From Lactococcus protaetiae (GTDB lineage Bacteria; Bacillota; Bacilli; Lactobacillales; Streptococcaceae): a stretch of DNA of 64,000 nt. A program made the position numbers and the translations under genes. The stretch covers positions 2,108,001 through 2,172,000 of the forward strand of contig NZ_CP041356.1 in the NCBI RefSeq assembly GCF_006965445.1. Direction: 5' to 3'. Of this stretch, positions 54,081-63,697 are shown piece by piece. The notes under the pieces are model-generated. The model had not been told where the DNA came from and did no database searches. It saw nothing but the letters and a program-made list of their open reading frames with translations. Every line of letters starts with the position of its first letter. Within the stretch, counting starts at the first letter, position 1.

Positions 54081-54207
54081 AAGACCTCCTATATTAAAAA
54101 CTACTACTGCTTCATTTCTAACCCTCTTTTAGAAAGAGCTACGCAGTCAATGCTCAATACACTACTAAAATCATTCCGAGATTAGTCAGTATCAAGAGAG
54201 GAGACTC

Positions 54208-54375
54208 TCATTGTAAAAACAAAAAGAGCTTTTTCCTCATCGTGCAAATGCATCCACGACAGAAAAAAAGCTCAAAAATTGCGCTACAGCGCCTTTGATT
54301 GAACAGTCTTTTCCAAATCATGAATGCAAAAAATCGCTGACAGATTTCTGTCAGTACCCATTTTCTACTTTTCAT
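54208..54375 (-). CDS. Leader ORF upstream of the ABC-F gene
   Basis: 55 codons, MKSRKWVLTEICQRFF to MRKKLFLFLQ, spanning the attenuator. It has no good ribosome site of its own. A GGAGG about 22 nt upstream could serve a much smaller TTG-AAA-ATC-TAA frame. Whether one or both are translated cannot be settled here; the C-terminal MRKKLFLFLQ could also start internally. Confidence 0.4.
   Translation of the reverse strand: MKSRKWVLTEICQRFFAFMIWKRLFNQRRCSAIFELFFCRGCICTMRKKLFLFLQ
54210..54292 (-). promoter_or_regulatory. Transcription attenuator of the ABC-F gene
   Basis: On the minus strand a GCGCTGTAGCGC stem-loop (54281-54292) is followed by a long stem made from GAGCTTTTT (54265-54273) and AAAAAGCTC (54226-54234), helped by TCGTG/CACGA. 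It then runs into TTTTTGTTTTT, an intrinsic terminator 130 bp before the gene. Confidence 0.75.
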
Positions 54376-54420
54376 GACTTAGATTTTCAATAGACCGTCC
54401 TCCGATATTTTTATAAAGCT

Positions 54421-54450
54421 AGTATATCATAAACAAAATAAAGCTGTCAA
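54421..54450 (-). promoter_or_regulatory. Promoter of the ABC-F gene
   Basis: TTGACA (54445-54450), an 18-bp spacer and TATACT (54421-54426) on the minus strand. The leader to the ATG is about 330 nt, unusually long, in keeping with attenuation. The -35 box lies inside the terminator stem of the gene upstream. Confidence 0.75.
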
Positions 54451-54468
54451 GATAAAAACTTGACAGCT
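54442..54468 (-). terminator. Terminator of the butanediol-dehydrogenase-like gene
   Basis: AGCTGTCAAG and CTTGACAGCT form a 10-bp stem with a TTTTTAT loop, then TTATTTTG on the minus strand. It overlaps the next promoter. Confidence 0.8.
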
Positions 54469-54478
54469 CTATTACTTA

Positions 54479-55549
54479 TTATAATCCTTTACCTGTTGGC
54501 GAAACAAGAATTTTTACCGCAGTTTCATTGTGATGAATCAAAGTATCAAATCCTTTATCAATCAAATCATCAAGACCAATCTTACCTGTGATGAATTGTT
54601 CAAGTTTAATTTTTCCTGTTGCTACAAGGTCAATTGTCTTAGGGTGAGTATTGTTATAAGCAATCGTTCCCAGCAAATTTGCTTCTTTGATGACCAACTG
54701 AGCCATATCAACACTCGCAGGTTTCCCCCAAATTGCAACAACTACGATTGTCCCGCCCATACGGATTGCATCAAGACAGGCATTAAATCCAGGTTGCACA
54801 GAGGTACATTCAAATGCAGCGTCAACACCAGCTGGATTGATTTCTCTAACTTTGGCAACAACATCATCTTCAATTGGATTGAAGAAATAATGAGCCACAT
54901 CAGCTTCTTGGGCTTTTTGACGACGAAGTGAGCTAGGTTCGCTGATAATAACGGTATGACCTTGTGCCTTTGCCACTGCAGCAGTCAAGAGTCCAATCGG
55001 TCCAGCACCTACGACAAGAACCGTACTTCCTGTTTTAAGAGCGGCACGTTCAACGGCATGATAACCTACAGAAAGGGGTTCAATCAGAGCAGCTTGGTCA
55101 AGAGGAAGTTCTTCTGGAATTTTATGAACCCAGCGTTCATCAACAGCAATCTTTTCAGCAAGGCCACCGCCATTACCGCCCAGTCCAATAAAGTTTGAAC
55201 CTTCAGATAGGTTATAGTGACCTTCATCACTTGTATCAGTACCTTCTGGTACAATATAAGGTTCTACAACAATATGATCACCAACTTTAACACTTGTAAC
55301 ACCTTCACCGACACTCGTTACCACACCAGACATCTCATGTCCAAGCGTCACGGGCGGAACTTCACCTGTCACAGGATTTGGATGTTCAGCTGAAGGGCAA
55401 AAGATTGGTCCATCCAAGAATTCATGAAGGTCTGTCCCACAAATTCCACACCAAGCTACATCTATACCAACTTGTCCAGCTTTTACTACTGGTTCTTCAA
55501 TTTCTTCTACGCGGATATCTCCACGGTCATAGAAACGTGCTGCACGCAT
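54479..55549 (-). CDS. Zinc-dependent alcohol dehydrogenase, 2,3-butanediol dehydrogenase type
   Basis: 356 residues of the medium-chain dehydrogenase family. The catalytic zinc site is WCGICGTDLHEF with GHEMSGVV, and the NAD-binding motif VLVVGAGPIGLLTA. The structural zinc cysteines of many ADHs are absent; the loop FCPSAEHPNPVTGEVPPVTL matches butanediol/threonine-dehydrogenase-like enzymes. It probably converts acetoin and 2,3-butanediol with NAD(H). The start at 55549 has a GGAGGCGC site. Confidence 0.8.
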   Translation of the reverse strand: MRAARFYDRGDIRVEEIEEPVVKAGQVGIDVAWCGICGTDLHEFLDGPIFCPSAEHPNPVTGEVPPVTLGHEMSGVVTSVGEGVTSVKVGDHIVVEPYIVPEGTDTSDEGHYNLSEGSNFIGLGGNGGGLAEKIAVDERWVHKIPEELPLDQAALIEPLSVGYHAVERAALKTGSTVLVVGAGPIGLLTAAVAKAQGHTVIISEPSSLRRQKAQEADVAHYFFNPIEDDVVAKVREINPAGVDAAFECTSVQPGFNACLDAIRMGGTIVVVAIWGKPASVDMAQLVIKEANLLGTIAYNNTHPKTIDLVATGKIKLEQFITGKIGLDDLIDKGFDTLIHHNETAVKILVSPTGKGL

Positions 55550-55677
55550 ATTAGCGCCTCCTTTTTTTATAAAAGGTTGCTTGTCGCAATAGGCAATCAA
55601 TCTTTAGTTCACGCCTATAATTTTACAATATATTAATGTTTTTTACAACTAAAGATATATAAGAAGCATTTTCGTAA

Positions 55678-55703
55678 TAAAAAAACGCCAACATCGGCGT
55701 TTT
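55678..55703 (-). terminator. Terminator of the flavodoxin-like gene
   Basis: AACGCC / GGCGTT stem with a GATGTT loop on the minus strand, then TTTTTTTATT. Confidence 0.8.
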
Positions 55704-55713
55704 CCTTTCAAAA

Positions 55714-56141
55714 TTATTCTCCAACAACTTTGTCAACAAAACTTTTCACTTCATTGACTTGATTTTCTTTCAAGTCACCTCCAGCAGGAGCAAAAAGTGA
55801 GAAACCTTGATAGGCTAGCTTCAAAAGTAGAGATTCGCTGTTAACCTTAATCCCTTTTCCTTTGCAGCTGCCTCTATTTTTTTTATCGTAGCCCCTGAGA
55901 ACTCTGCAGTACTGAAAGCAACAATCTCTTTTACTTTCGTTCCATCTAAACTCGCCAAAAATTCTTTTAATTCTTTTGTAGGTGAATTAAACAACACACC
56001 ACCACCCACAAAGAGGACATCCACTTCCTCAGTAATAGGTTCATACGCATGAAGCGCTTTTACTCCAACTTTATCAGCGATAACCTCTGCTACAGCTTTT
56101 GTATTCCCACCACGTGATGCATATCTTACTGCATATTTCAT
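55714..56141 (-). CDS. Flavodoxin-like protein, frameshifted
   Basis: 142 residues after restoring one G at 55852-55854. The phosphate-binding loop YASRGGNTKAVAEVIADK and the second loop VDVLFVGGGVLFNSPTKELK fit a short-chain flavodoxin binding FMN. The repaired tail reads KGIKVNSESLLLKLAYQGFS to FVDKVVGE. Printed as is, it ends at 55821. It probably works as an electron carrier; a redox partner is not evident nearby. Confidence 0.75.
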
Positions 56142-56219
56142 AAAATTAAACCACTCCATTCCTGATATTTTACAGCTTAATTTTAGCATAATATTGCAAA
56201 ATTGTGCAATATTTCAGCC

Positions 56220-57458
56220 TCACTTTTGACGCCGTTGTTTTCTACTTTGCAAACTTTCACGACCCTGCTTTCTAATATCTGCAAAATCAGGAAGTTGATT
56301 ATACTTCATCGACAACACAAGACCCAGACCAATGATATTAGACATCAAAGCTGAACCCCCTTGAGAAATAAATGGCAAAGGAATCCCTGTCAACGGAACT
56401 ACACCAATGGCCGCACCAATATTTTCAAAAACATGGAACAAAATCATCATGATAATCCCTGTTGAAATATAGGTATAAAACTGATTATTTGACTTAAATG
56501 TAACTTGAATCATACGATAAATCAAAATGAAATAGAGTAAAATAACAAAAGTCGCACCAATAAATCCAAAATCTTCAGCAATAACAGTGAAAATCATATC
56601 TGATTCACGAACAGGAACATTGACATTTGCCACACCAATCCCTTTTCCCCAAAGACCACCACTACCTACAGAAATTAGCGAGCGTGCTTGCTGTAAGCTA
56701 AAAGTTTGAGCATATTCGAAGGGATGAAGCCACGCAATGAAACGATTGACCTGATACTCAGCAAAACTTGTTTTCTCCAAGAATTTTTGCCCTTCTGGCA
56801 ATGCAACAAGTGCTACTATACCACCCGCTACCGCTGCGACAAATAGAAAAGCTGGAACGATAATTTTCCATGATACACCTGCTACTAAAACGACACCAGC
56901 AAAAATCATGACAAATACAAGGAAAGTCCCAAAGTCATGTTGAAAAACAGATAAAACCGCGACTGGAAGTGTAGCAAGAAGTAATCGGCCAATCAACCGA
57001 AAATCATCTTTTAAAACTCTCACCTTTAGTTTGTTCTGAAAATTTACCACAATGCGTGCCAAAAACAAGATATACGAGAGCTTCATAAATTCTGATGGCT
57101 GAAAGAGATTCCTTCCCCCAATCGCCAGCCAGTTTTTAGCACCCGTATTGATAAAGGTCGCCTCATTGTAAAGAAAAATTGGTAAAACCATAAGCACAAG
57201 ACCCAAAATATAAAAAAACGGAGTCAAATTCCAAAGAAATCGAGAATCCATATGCATTACAATTACTGCAACAAATATCCCGACAACAATCCATGTTCCT
57301 TGTTGAACAACCATTTGAGTCGCAGCGCCCGGATGATCATGGGTCACTGCAACATATAATGCATAGAGCCCAATCAATATCAGCATAAAAGCAGGTAGGA
57401 TCAATCCATAATCAATCCTTGAATCAAATGAAAATTTATTTGTTTTCTTTTTTTTCAA
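56220..57458 (-). CDS. rodA: RodA/FtsW-type SEDS glycosyltransferase
   Basis: 412 residues with about ten membrane helices. SEDS signatures are INTGAKNWLAIGGRNLFQPSEFMKL, QHDFGTFLVF, QARSLISVGSGGLWGKGIGVANV, PVRESDMIFTVIAEDFGFIG and GIPLPFISQGGSALMSNIIG. It polymerises lipid II for elongation (RodA) or division (FtsW); closeness to gyrB is the streptococcal/lactococcal rodA context. The C-terminus is strongly basic (RKQGRESLQSRKQRRQ). Confidence 0.88.
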   Translation of the reverse strand: MKKKKTNKFSFDSRIDYGLILPAFMLILIGLYALYVAVTHDHPGAATQMVVQQGTWIVVGIFVAVIVMHMDSRFLWNLTPFFYILGLVLMVLPIFLYNEATFINTGAKNWLAIGGRNLFQPSEFMKLSYILFLARIVVNFQNKLKVRVLKDDFRLIGRLLLATLPVAVLSVFQHDFGTFLVFVMIFAGVVLVAGVSWKIIVPAFLFVAAVAGGIVALVALPEGQKFLEKTSFAEYQVNRFIAWLHPFEYAQTFSLQQARSLISVGSGGLWGKGIGVANVNVPVRESDMIFTVIAEDFGFIGATFVILLYFILIYRMIQVTFKSNNQFYTYISTGIIMMILFHVFENIGAAIGVVPLTGIPLPFISQGGSALMSNIIGLGLVLSMKYNQLPDFADIRKQGRESLQSRKQRRQK

Positions 57459-57574
57459 ATCTAGCTCCAGTCAGTTTTATAATATTGTTATCTTTATGAT
57501 GAATTATCTATCATGAGAGGTTGAGTAAAGTTCTAATACTGTTTAACTTTTAAACCTACGGTTTATTTGCGCAT

Positions 57575-57690
57575 AAAACATTTGTCCGTTTATTGCTATT
57601 TGGCGTTGCCTCTATTCTTGTCACTTTAGAGAGATAGAGGACAAATGTTCATCGGCGCTTTAGCAGCTTACAGCCAATGGACAGCGTAGC
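57575..57690 (+). repeat. Dispersed mosaic repeat, copy 8
   Basis: Holds CATTTGTCCGTTTATTGCTA, TTGCCTCTATTCTTGTCACT and CCAATGGACAGCGTAGCCAT, like copy 7. It lies directly before copy 9, so the two form one compound unit. Confidence 0.7.
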
Positions 57691-57702
57691 CATCTAATAA
57701 TT

Positions 57703-57833
57703 TTATCAAAACAAGTGCGTGCTAATACTCCGACCTCTTAGGTCGGAGATAAAGCAGCACTAAGCTTTGAATTTCGTCCGACTAAATTCAGTGGTAAGTT
57801 GAAATTCCCACTGAATAAGTCTTGACTTCATTG
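57703..57833 (+). repeat. Dispersed mosaic repeat, copy 9
   Basis: Almost the same as copy 1 at 154-283, with TTTTATCAAAACAAGTGCGT head, CTCCGACCTCTTAGGTCGGA hairpin and CACTGAATAAGTCTTGACTT tail. The segment 57834-57975 shows no gene. Confidence 0.85.
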
Positions 57834-57975
57834 TGTAAAATTAAAGGTGAACTAGTATAATCTCTCACAATAGATATCGTCATTTTATTTTTAGCATATA
57901 ATTTGGTAGGTTATACAAATCCACTCTATTATACAATTTTTTTGAATAAATTTGGGTTTCTTTGAAAATTTTTCA

Positions 57976-58003
57976 TAAAAAAATACTGAAAGTGGTTTCA
58001 GCA
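57976..58003 (-). terminator. Terminator of the VTT-domain gene
   Basis: CTGAAA / TTTCAG stem with a CCACT loop on the minus strand, then TATTTTTTTATG. Confidence 0.75.
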
Positions 58004-58005
58004 TT

Positions 58006-58610
58006 TTATAAGAAGTGCTCTAAGAATCCACCACCAAAGATGAGAAGATATGAATAGAGCAAGATTGGAAGAGGTTTACAGAGAATCATCGTCCAAATCA
58101 AAAATCTCCAAGACATTTTTGTTTGACTTGCAATCAAAACGAGTGCGTCGTCTGGAGCAATTGGTGATAAAATCAGCAATGCAAAAATGATATTAAACTG
58201 TTTTTGACCTTTATTGAGCCAAGCCATATACTTGTCATAAGTCTTCTCTTTGACAAAAGTTTTTACGAGGGAAGCTCCATATTTTCGTCCAAAATAGAAT
58301 AAAAGAAAGGAACCCGCCACAATACCTACATAGTTATAAACAAAACCCCATACTGGCCCAAATATCATCACTCCAGCGGCCATTGTAATTCCTCCAGGAA
58401 TGATAGGAACAATCACTTGGATAACTTGCATACATAGGAAAATGATAGGTCCTAAATAGCGATGTGCAATGATAAGTTGTTGTAAAATTGCCTGATTTTG
58501 AAAAGCACCCAATCGCCAGAGATAGATCCCCCAACTATGGTTGCAACAAAGCCGAGTATGGTAATTGCATTAAAAACTCGTTTAGTATATTTTAATACAT
58601 TATCATTCAA
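58006..58610 (-). CDS. VTT/TVP38-family membrane protein, frameshifted
   Basis: 201 residues after restoring one G at 58528-58532. It has about five hydrophobic helices. GGITMAAGVMIFGPVWGFVYNYVGIVAGS and FALLILSPIAPDDALVLIAS contain the paired small-residue loops of the VTT (DedA-like) superfamily, linked to lipid scrambling or membrane homeostasis. The start may be TTG at 58610 with GAGGA upstream. Printed as is, the product would begin at 58512 without its first helix. Confidence 0.78.
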
Positions 58611-58629
58611 AGAAAATCCTCACTTTTGG

Positions 58630-59070
58630 CTAATTTTTATGTTCTTTTAGATAGGCCTCGTTTTCTTCAACCCACTTGGGAAGTTCTTTTTCTAGTGATT
58701 TGAAGCCGATTTTATCTCTCGGGTCAGTGAAATGTTTTTTTCTATAGAAGTGATGAATCTGTGGACTCTTTTCTAGACTGCGAATTGACAGGCTAATTTT
58801 TCCATTAAATTCATCAATATCTATAATTTGTGCTTTTAACTTTTGACCAATCTTAACAATGTCATGAATTGTCTTAACATAGCCTGATTGAATTTCGGAG
58901 ATATGAATCAGCCCTTTTTGCTCTATTTTCTCACTGACAGAAATGCTAGAAGCACTGTCAGCACTGACAGAATTTCTGTCAGTAAAAAATTTTACAAAAG
59001 CACCATAATCTTGCATGCCTACTACTTCGACTTCAACAATATCTCCTATTTTAGGATGTGTAACTGTCAT
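58630..59070 (-). CDS. S1-domain RNA-binding protein (CvfD/YugI type) with an extra loop
   Basis: 146 residues. The S1 domain runs from PKIGDIVEVEVVGMQDYGAF to KISLSIRSLEKS, followed by a C-terminal tail, GFKSLEKELPKWVEE. Between FVKFF and KGLIHISEI there are about 20 extra residues, TDRNSVSADSASSISVSEKI, absent from usual S1 proteins. They are encoded by four CTGTCAG/CTGACAG motifs. This inserts a loop between strands 3 and 4 and may leave folding intact. The family regulates translation and virulence traits in streptococci. Confidence 0.8.
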   Translation of the reverse strand: MTVTHPKIGDIVEVEVVGMQDYGAFVKFFTDRNSVSADSASSISVSEKIEQKGLIHISEIQSGYVKTIHDIVKIGQKLKAQIIDIDEFNGKISLSIRSLEKSPQIHHFYRKKHFTDPRDKIGFKSLEKELPKWVEENEAYLKEHKN

Positions 59071-59071
59071 A

Positions 59072-59661
59072 TTATTGCTCAATAATCTCGATTGTTTCGA
59101 TAACAACATCATCTACTGGTTTATCTTGAACACCTGTAGGAACTGCTGAAATCGCATCTAGCACTTCAAAGCTTTCTTCTGTTGAAAGTTGCCCAAAGAC
59201 AGTGTGACGTCCGTCAAGATGTGGCGTTCCTCCTTTGGTATAAAGCTCCGCAACTTCTTCTGGCCAACCTCCTTCAACCAGCGCTTCCTTTGGATAAGGC
59301 AAGTTTTTATTTTGTACGATGAAAAATTGACTACCATTCGTATTGGGACCTGCATTTGCCATTGACAAAGCACCACGTACATTGAAGGCGTCCATTGAGA
59401 ATTCATCTTCAAACTTATCTCCGTAAATAGAGCTCCCACCCATTCCTGTTCCAGTTGGGTCACCCCTTGAATCATAAAATCTTTGATAATACGATGGAAA
59501 ATAACACCGTCATAATAGCCTTGCTTGCTTAATTCAACGAAGTTTTTTACTGTCTTTGGTGCCAATTCGTCAAATAATTTCACAGTCATTTTCCCGTGAT
59601 TCGTCTTGATAATTGCAGTTGTTCCTGTGTAATTTTCGAGTTCAAGTTGTGGATATGCCAT
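59072..59661 (-). CDS. ppiB: Peptidyl-prolyl cis-trans isomerase (cyclophilin), frameshifted
   Basis: 196 residues once one G at 59463-59466 is restored, joining [22 protein letters not shown]. Cyclophilin motifs are [43 protein letters not shown] and HTVFGQL. It lacks a signal peptide and is cytoplasmic. It is followed by the S1-domain gene with almost no gap, so the two form an operon. Confidence 0.87.
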
Positions 59662-59863
59662 TTTATTTTTACCTTTTATTTCTATATATTTTATCAAAGC
59701 AAATCATCAATTCTTACATTTTTGTAAGCTGTCAGTGTGCTGACAGAATAATTAGTAAGACTAATTATTCCTTCATTTGCCGCTTCAATGCTCACGTTAA
59801 TCGCACTGAACTGACAGAAATTTCATTCGTTTCAGTCAAGTTTTGATGTCACTGACAAAAACA

Positions 59864-60669
59864 TTAATCAATAATACTCAGTGTTCTCAGCGCCTTCAAA
59901 ATTCCATCATTTTCGACAGAATCAGTAATAAAATCTGCTTTCTCAAGTATTTCTGGATGAGAAACTTTCATTGCTACTGACAGACCAGCAAAATCAAAAA
60001 GCTCACGGTCATTGAGTTCATCGCCAAAATTCATCATGTTTTCTGGAGCAAGATTAAGTAATTCAAGAACTTTCTGACAGCCGATAGCTTTAGAACCTTC
60101 CATTGGTACAATGTCTGAACTATTTGGATGCCACCGCACCATACGAATTTTATCGGCAAGCGTTTCTGGTAAAATGAGTTGGTCATCATGATCAGAAATC
60201 GTCAACATCTGATAGATATCATTTGTTTTATAATAATTTGCGTTTTCTTCAAGATCCGCATAGACTGGCCCAATTGCATTTCTAGCAATATCGTCCCATT
60301 TTGAAACACGTAAGCTGTCGCTCGCAACAAATGAGTATTCACTCTTTTCAGCTCTAAGCCAAGAAATGATTTCTTCAACTAATGTTGTTGGAAACACATT
60401 TTTGTAAATTACTTCTTGTGTCTGAGCATTTTCAACATAAGCACCATTAATTGCGACATAAAAATCGGGTTGCAACGCACGTACCTCTGGCACTACCCTA
60501 AAAGATTACGTCCTGTTGCAATTCCTGTCATGATACCTTTTGCTCGTAATTTTTCAAAAACTTCGTTAACTGACTCTGGCATGAAAGCTGAGTCTTTGAC
60601 ACGTAAAGTATCATCAATATCAAAGAAAATAATCTTAATTTCTTTAGCTTTTTTTAATAAATCTTCCAT
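59864..60669 (-). CDS. Cof-type HAD phosphatase, frameshifted
   Basis: 268 residues after restoring one T at 60500-60503. HAD motif I is FFDIDDTLRVKD (Asp-x-Asp), motif II GIATGRNL, and motif IV MMNFGDELNDRELFDFAG, with a Cof-type cap between. It likely dephosphorylates sugar phosphates or flavin nucleotides; substrate unknown. Printed as is, it begins at 60493 and lacks the catalytic Asp. Between this gene and ppiB lie two palindromic motifs and no gene. Confidence 0.8.
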
Positions 60670-60769
60670 CAATTTTTCATTCTAATAATTATTTTGTTCT
60701 TCATAGATTATAGCACAAATTCAATCTTTTCTTGTGAATGACTAAACGTATGAAAAGCTCATTTTACTT

Positions 60770-61399
60770 TCAAACCAAATGATGCTGGATAGCATAAATC
60801 GTTGCCTGCGTTCTATCTGACACTTCTAACTTATTGAAAATATTAGAAACGTGTGTTTTCACTGTTTTCAAACTAATGAAAAGCTCATCAGCAATTTCTT
60901 GGTTGGACAGCCCTGTTGCAAGAACTTTTAACACCTCAAGTTCACGCTTTGACAACTCATCATAAAGTTCATGTTTACGATGTTTTTGTTGAGCAATTTT
61001 TTCTTTTACTGCATCAGAAAGTACATCTTCTCCCTTGGCAACTTTGCGAATACTTGATGCAATCTCGGCTGCCTGAGAAGTTTTTAAAATATATCCTTTA
61101 GCCCCTGCTGCAAGAGCTGGAAATACTTTTTCATCATCAATAAATGATGTCAAAATAAGAATTTTACGCTCCGGATTTCTTGCCAAAATCTTCTGCGTAG
61201 CGCCAATACCATCTAAACGATCCATGACCAAGTCCATCAAAATAACGTCTGGATTCAATGCTTCCGCCTTCAGAAAACCCGACTCTCCATCAGCTGCCTC
61301 TCCTACAACTTCAATGTCAGGTTGAATATTCATGAAGCTAGACAACCCAAGACGAACCATCTGGTGATCATCTACAATCAAAAGTTTAATTTTTTCCAT
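60770..61399 (-). CDS. cesR: Envelope-stress response regulator (LiaR/CesR)
   Basis: 209 residues. Receiver domain: [13 protein letters not shown], phosphorylation Asp in [14 protein letters not shown], Lys in GYILKTS. The C-terminal LuxR/NarL HTH is [38 protein letters not shown]. It belongs with the CesS kinase and LiaF encoded upstream on the same strand. It controls cell-envelope stress genes after lipid II-targeting antibiotics. A 530-bp space with two mosaic repeats separates it from cesS, which is unusual, as the three are normally adjacent. Confidence 0.88.
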   Translation of the reverse strand: MEKIKLLIVDDHQMVRLGLSSFMNIQPDIEVVGEAADGESGFLKAEALNPDVILMDLVMDRLDGIGATQKILARNPERKILILTSFIDDEKVFPALAAGAKGYILKTSQAAEIASSIRKVAKGEDVLSDAVKEKIAQQKHRKHELYDELSKRELEVLKVLATGLSNQEIADELFISLKTVKTHVSNIFNKLEVSDRTQATIYAIQHHLV

Positions 61400-61469
61400 A
61401 ATTTTCCTTATAAAATGTGAGAACAACTCCCTGCAACATCTCTTCTTAATAAAAATTGAATACTTGTTT

Positions 61470-61596
61470 GTTTTTATCGGAGTAAGTGCGTGCTAAATCC
61501 AGTGGTGAGTTGCCCTTTTATCAGTCGCTTTAGCGACTAGAGAAAATGGACAAATGTTTTATGAAACTCCCACTGAATAAGTCTTGACTTTATCTC
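61470..61596 (+). repeat. Dispersed mosaic repeat, copy 10
   Basis: Head TTTTATCGGAGTAAGTGCGT, a TCAGTCGCTTTAGCGACTAG hairpin and tail CCCACTGAATAAGTCTTGA. It lies between cesS and cesR and interrupts the usual liaFSR layout. Confidence 0.8.
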
Positions 61597-61748
61597 ATCT
61601 TATTTTATCATTATTTCCTCAATTTTTGCATCTAGATTCACACTTACTCACTTTATCAAATCATTTTCCACAATACAAAACGTGATAGTAGTCGCTACAA
61701 TTATAGATTTCTTGAGGTATTATAATAGTTCCACTTTATAATCCGGTA

Positions 61749-61887
61749 GGATTTTATCAAAGCAAGTGCGTGCCAATACTCCAACCTCTTAGGTCGGAGA
61801 TAAAGCAGCACTAAGCTTTGAATTTCGTCCGACTAAATTCAGTGGCGAGTTGAAACTCCCACTGAATAAGTCTTGACTTCATACTAC
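61749..61887 (+). repeat. Dispersed mosaic repeat, copy 11
   Basis: Nearly the same as copies 1 and 9 (CTTAGGTCGGAGATAAAGCA and CACTGAATAAGTCTTGACTT). Together with copy 10 it fills most of the gap between cesS and cesR. Confidence 0.85.
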
Positions 61888-61930
61888 AGGTGTCCATTCG
61901 TTCTATCTCCGCTTTGCTCCGTTGTCGATT

Positions 61931-62925
61931 TTACAACGGACTAGCCATAGTTTTAGGTATTCTTACTTCTACCGTCGTTCCCGCATTTGGTGCCGAAATG
62001 ACTTTGGCATCTCCACCAAGCAAAAGCGCTCTTTCTTTGATATTTGCTAAACCATAACTTGCTGTTTTATCGCTTCCAGTCGTGTCAAAACCAACGCCGT
62101 CATCGGAAATTTTTAAAATAATGTTTTCTTTATTCTCACGAAGGATGACCTCGATATTTTCAGCTTGTGAATGTCTGAGCGTATTCGATAAAATCTCCTG
62201 TGCCATTCGAAAAAGATTATCCTCAATATTTCTTGAAGCTTCAATTTCAGCCAGCTTCACATTGATATTTGCTGATATTTTCGCTTGTAATTCATCTGTC
62301 AGTGCTGACAGACCTTCTGATAGCAATTTTCCATCAAGTTCAACAGGACGGAGGTGTAAAAGAAGCGCCCGCATTTCATTTTGTGCAGAATGAAGCACTT
62401 TTAAGACCAGCTGAGTCTGTGTTTCAATTTGTTCTTTAGTCAAATTTTGTGTAGAACCTGCAACACTAGATAATATCATGGTCGCGGCAAAAAGTTCTTG
62501 ACTCACGGAATCATGAAGCTCTCGAGAAATACGTTTGCGCTCTAACTCTATGATTTCCGCTTTATCTGCCGATTTTTGCTTAGATAACTCTTGAAGTTCC
62601 ATTGACATTTTGATGATTTTTTCATGAATAACTTGTAATTCAGGCGCTTCTGGTTGTTGATTTTGTTCTAGGCGTTTGATATCGTTTTGAAAATTTTGTT
62701 GGATTTTCACATTTTCAAGATAGTTAAACAGGGTAAAAATCAGTGCAAGTAAACCTGCAACTGATACAAAAATCCATAATCCATAAAGATTTCCGCTAAA
62801 GTCCCCATCATTTCAGGCATTCCGCCAAGCGGCCTGCTACTGTTCATCAATGCAAAGAGAACCAAATACATGACGATGATGATACCAAAAACAGCTAGAA
62901 AGGTGGTGACAATTGATTTTTTCAT
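61931..62925 (-). CDS. cesS: Envelope-stress sensor kinase (LiaS/CesS), frameshifted
   Basis: 331 residues after restoring one G at 62803-62806, giving the second helix GLWIFVSVAGLLALIFTLF. It has two membrane helices with a very short extracytoplasmic loop, a coiled coil, the HisKA_3 box ERKRISRELHDSVSQELFAA (phospho-His) and HATPase motifs FDTTGSDKTASYGLANIKER. LSALTDEL contains a CTGTCAGTGCTGACAG palindrome in its codons. It works with LiaF, which should hold it inactive, and phosphorylates CesR. Confidence 0.87.
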
Positions 62926-63560
62926 CCTTGAATGACCTCAATATTTCCTGTTTCTACACGAATATTGATTTTAATTCGCTTTGTTACTTCTTCAATATTT
63001 TCACTAAAATAACGAATATTTCCTGCATTGATTTGAGAGGGTTCATCAAAAATTTTGACAACACCTGTATGAGTTGTCACATCAAGCATCACTGCAACAT
63101 CTCTTGGTACAATTATTTTTGTATTTCCGGTTGTTTTTTTGATAGATAAGCTGTTACCGCTTGGTTTAAAATTGATGTCATCTAAATCAATCAAATCATT
63201 TCCGTTTGCTCGGCCAACAAAATCTTGTCCTTCATTCTCAAATCCTGATTGAAAAAAAGGACCATCATTGCTTTGATGACTTTCTCTAGGATTGTTTTTC
63301 AAGAAAATAATGCACATGATTGATGGGAAAATAATGGCTAACCAAAACCAGCCTGCGGTAAAAAGTATCATCGCAGAAATTGCCCAAAAGATAAGACTCA
63401 ACTTTCTAAAAACACGCGCACGAGAACGACTTGCCAAAATCGTGAAAAGTATCGCACCTACAAGAACAACCCACATTCGTGGTGTTCGTGCCACATGGAA
63501 AAACAGTCCCATCAAAATCATTATTTCAATAATTATTACTGCTTTTATTTTTCTATTCAT
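62922..63560 (-). CDS. liaF: LiaF-type regulator of the envelope-stress system
   Basis: 212 residues. Four hydrophobic segments in the first about 85 residues, then a soluble C-terminal region, KIIVPRDVAVMLDVTTHTGVVKIF, which matches the LiaF DUF2154-type domain. It overlaps cesS by ATGA. LiaF represses the kinase in the absence of stress. It has a TTTTTT-rich upstream region with a terminator from the gene before. Confidence 0.85.
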   Translation of the reverse strand: MNRKIKAVIIIEIMILMGLFFHVARTPRMWVVLVGAILFTILASRSRARVFRKLSLIFWAISAMILFTAGWFWLAIIFPSIMCIIFLKNNPRESHQSNDGPFFQSGFENEGQDFVGRANGNDLIDLDDINFKPSGNSLSIKKTTGNTKIIVPRDVAVMLDVTTHTGVVKIFDEPSQINAGNIRYFSENIEEVTKRIKINIRVETGNIEVIQG

Positions 63561-63579
63561 AGCTCTATTGTACCAAAAA

Positions 63580-63602
63580 AAGACTGAGTTTTTCTCAGTC
63601 TA
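63580..63602. terminator. Stem-loop upstream of liaF
   Basis: AGACTGAG and CTCAGTCT form an 8-bp stem with a TTTTT loop just upstream of the liaF start. It may end transcription entering from the right or act as a leader structure. Confidence 0.6.
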
Positions 63603-63697
63603 AAGGCTTAAATTTCTTTTATATCTAATCTATTATAAAAAGACAACAGCCAGTTTAATCTCATTAATGTTTAAGATATCGTTTTGACAAAAAAATC

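Noticed and set aside
58630-59112. Longer start for the S1 protein at 59112
   Set aside because: It would overlap the ppiB reading frame; the ATG at 59070 begins the S1 domain properly.
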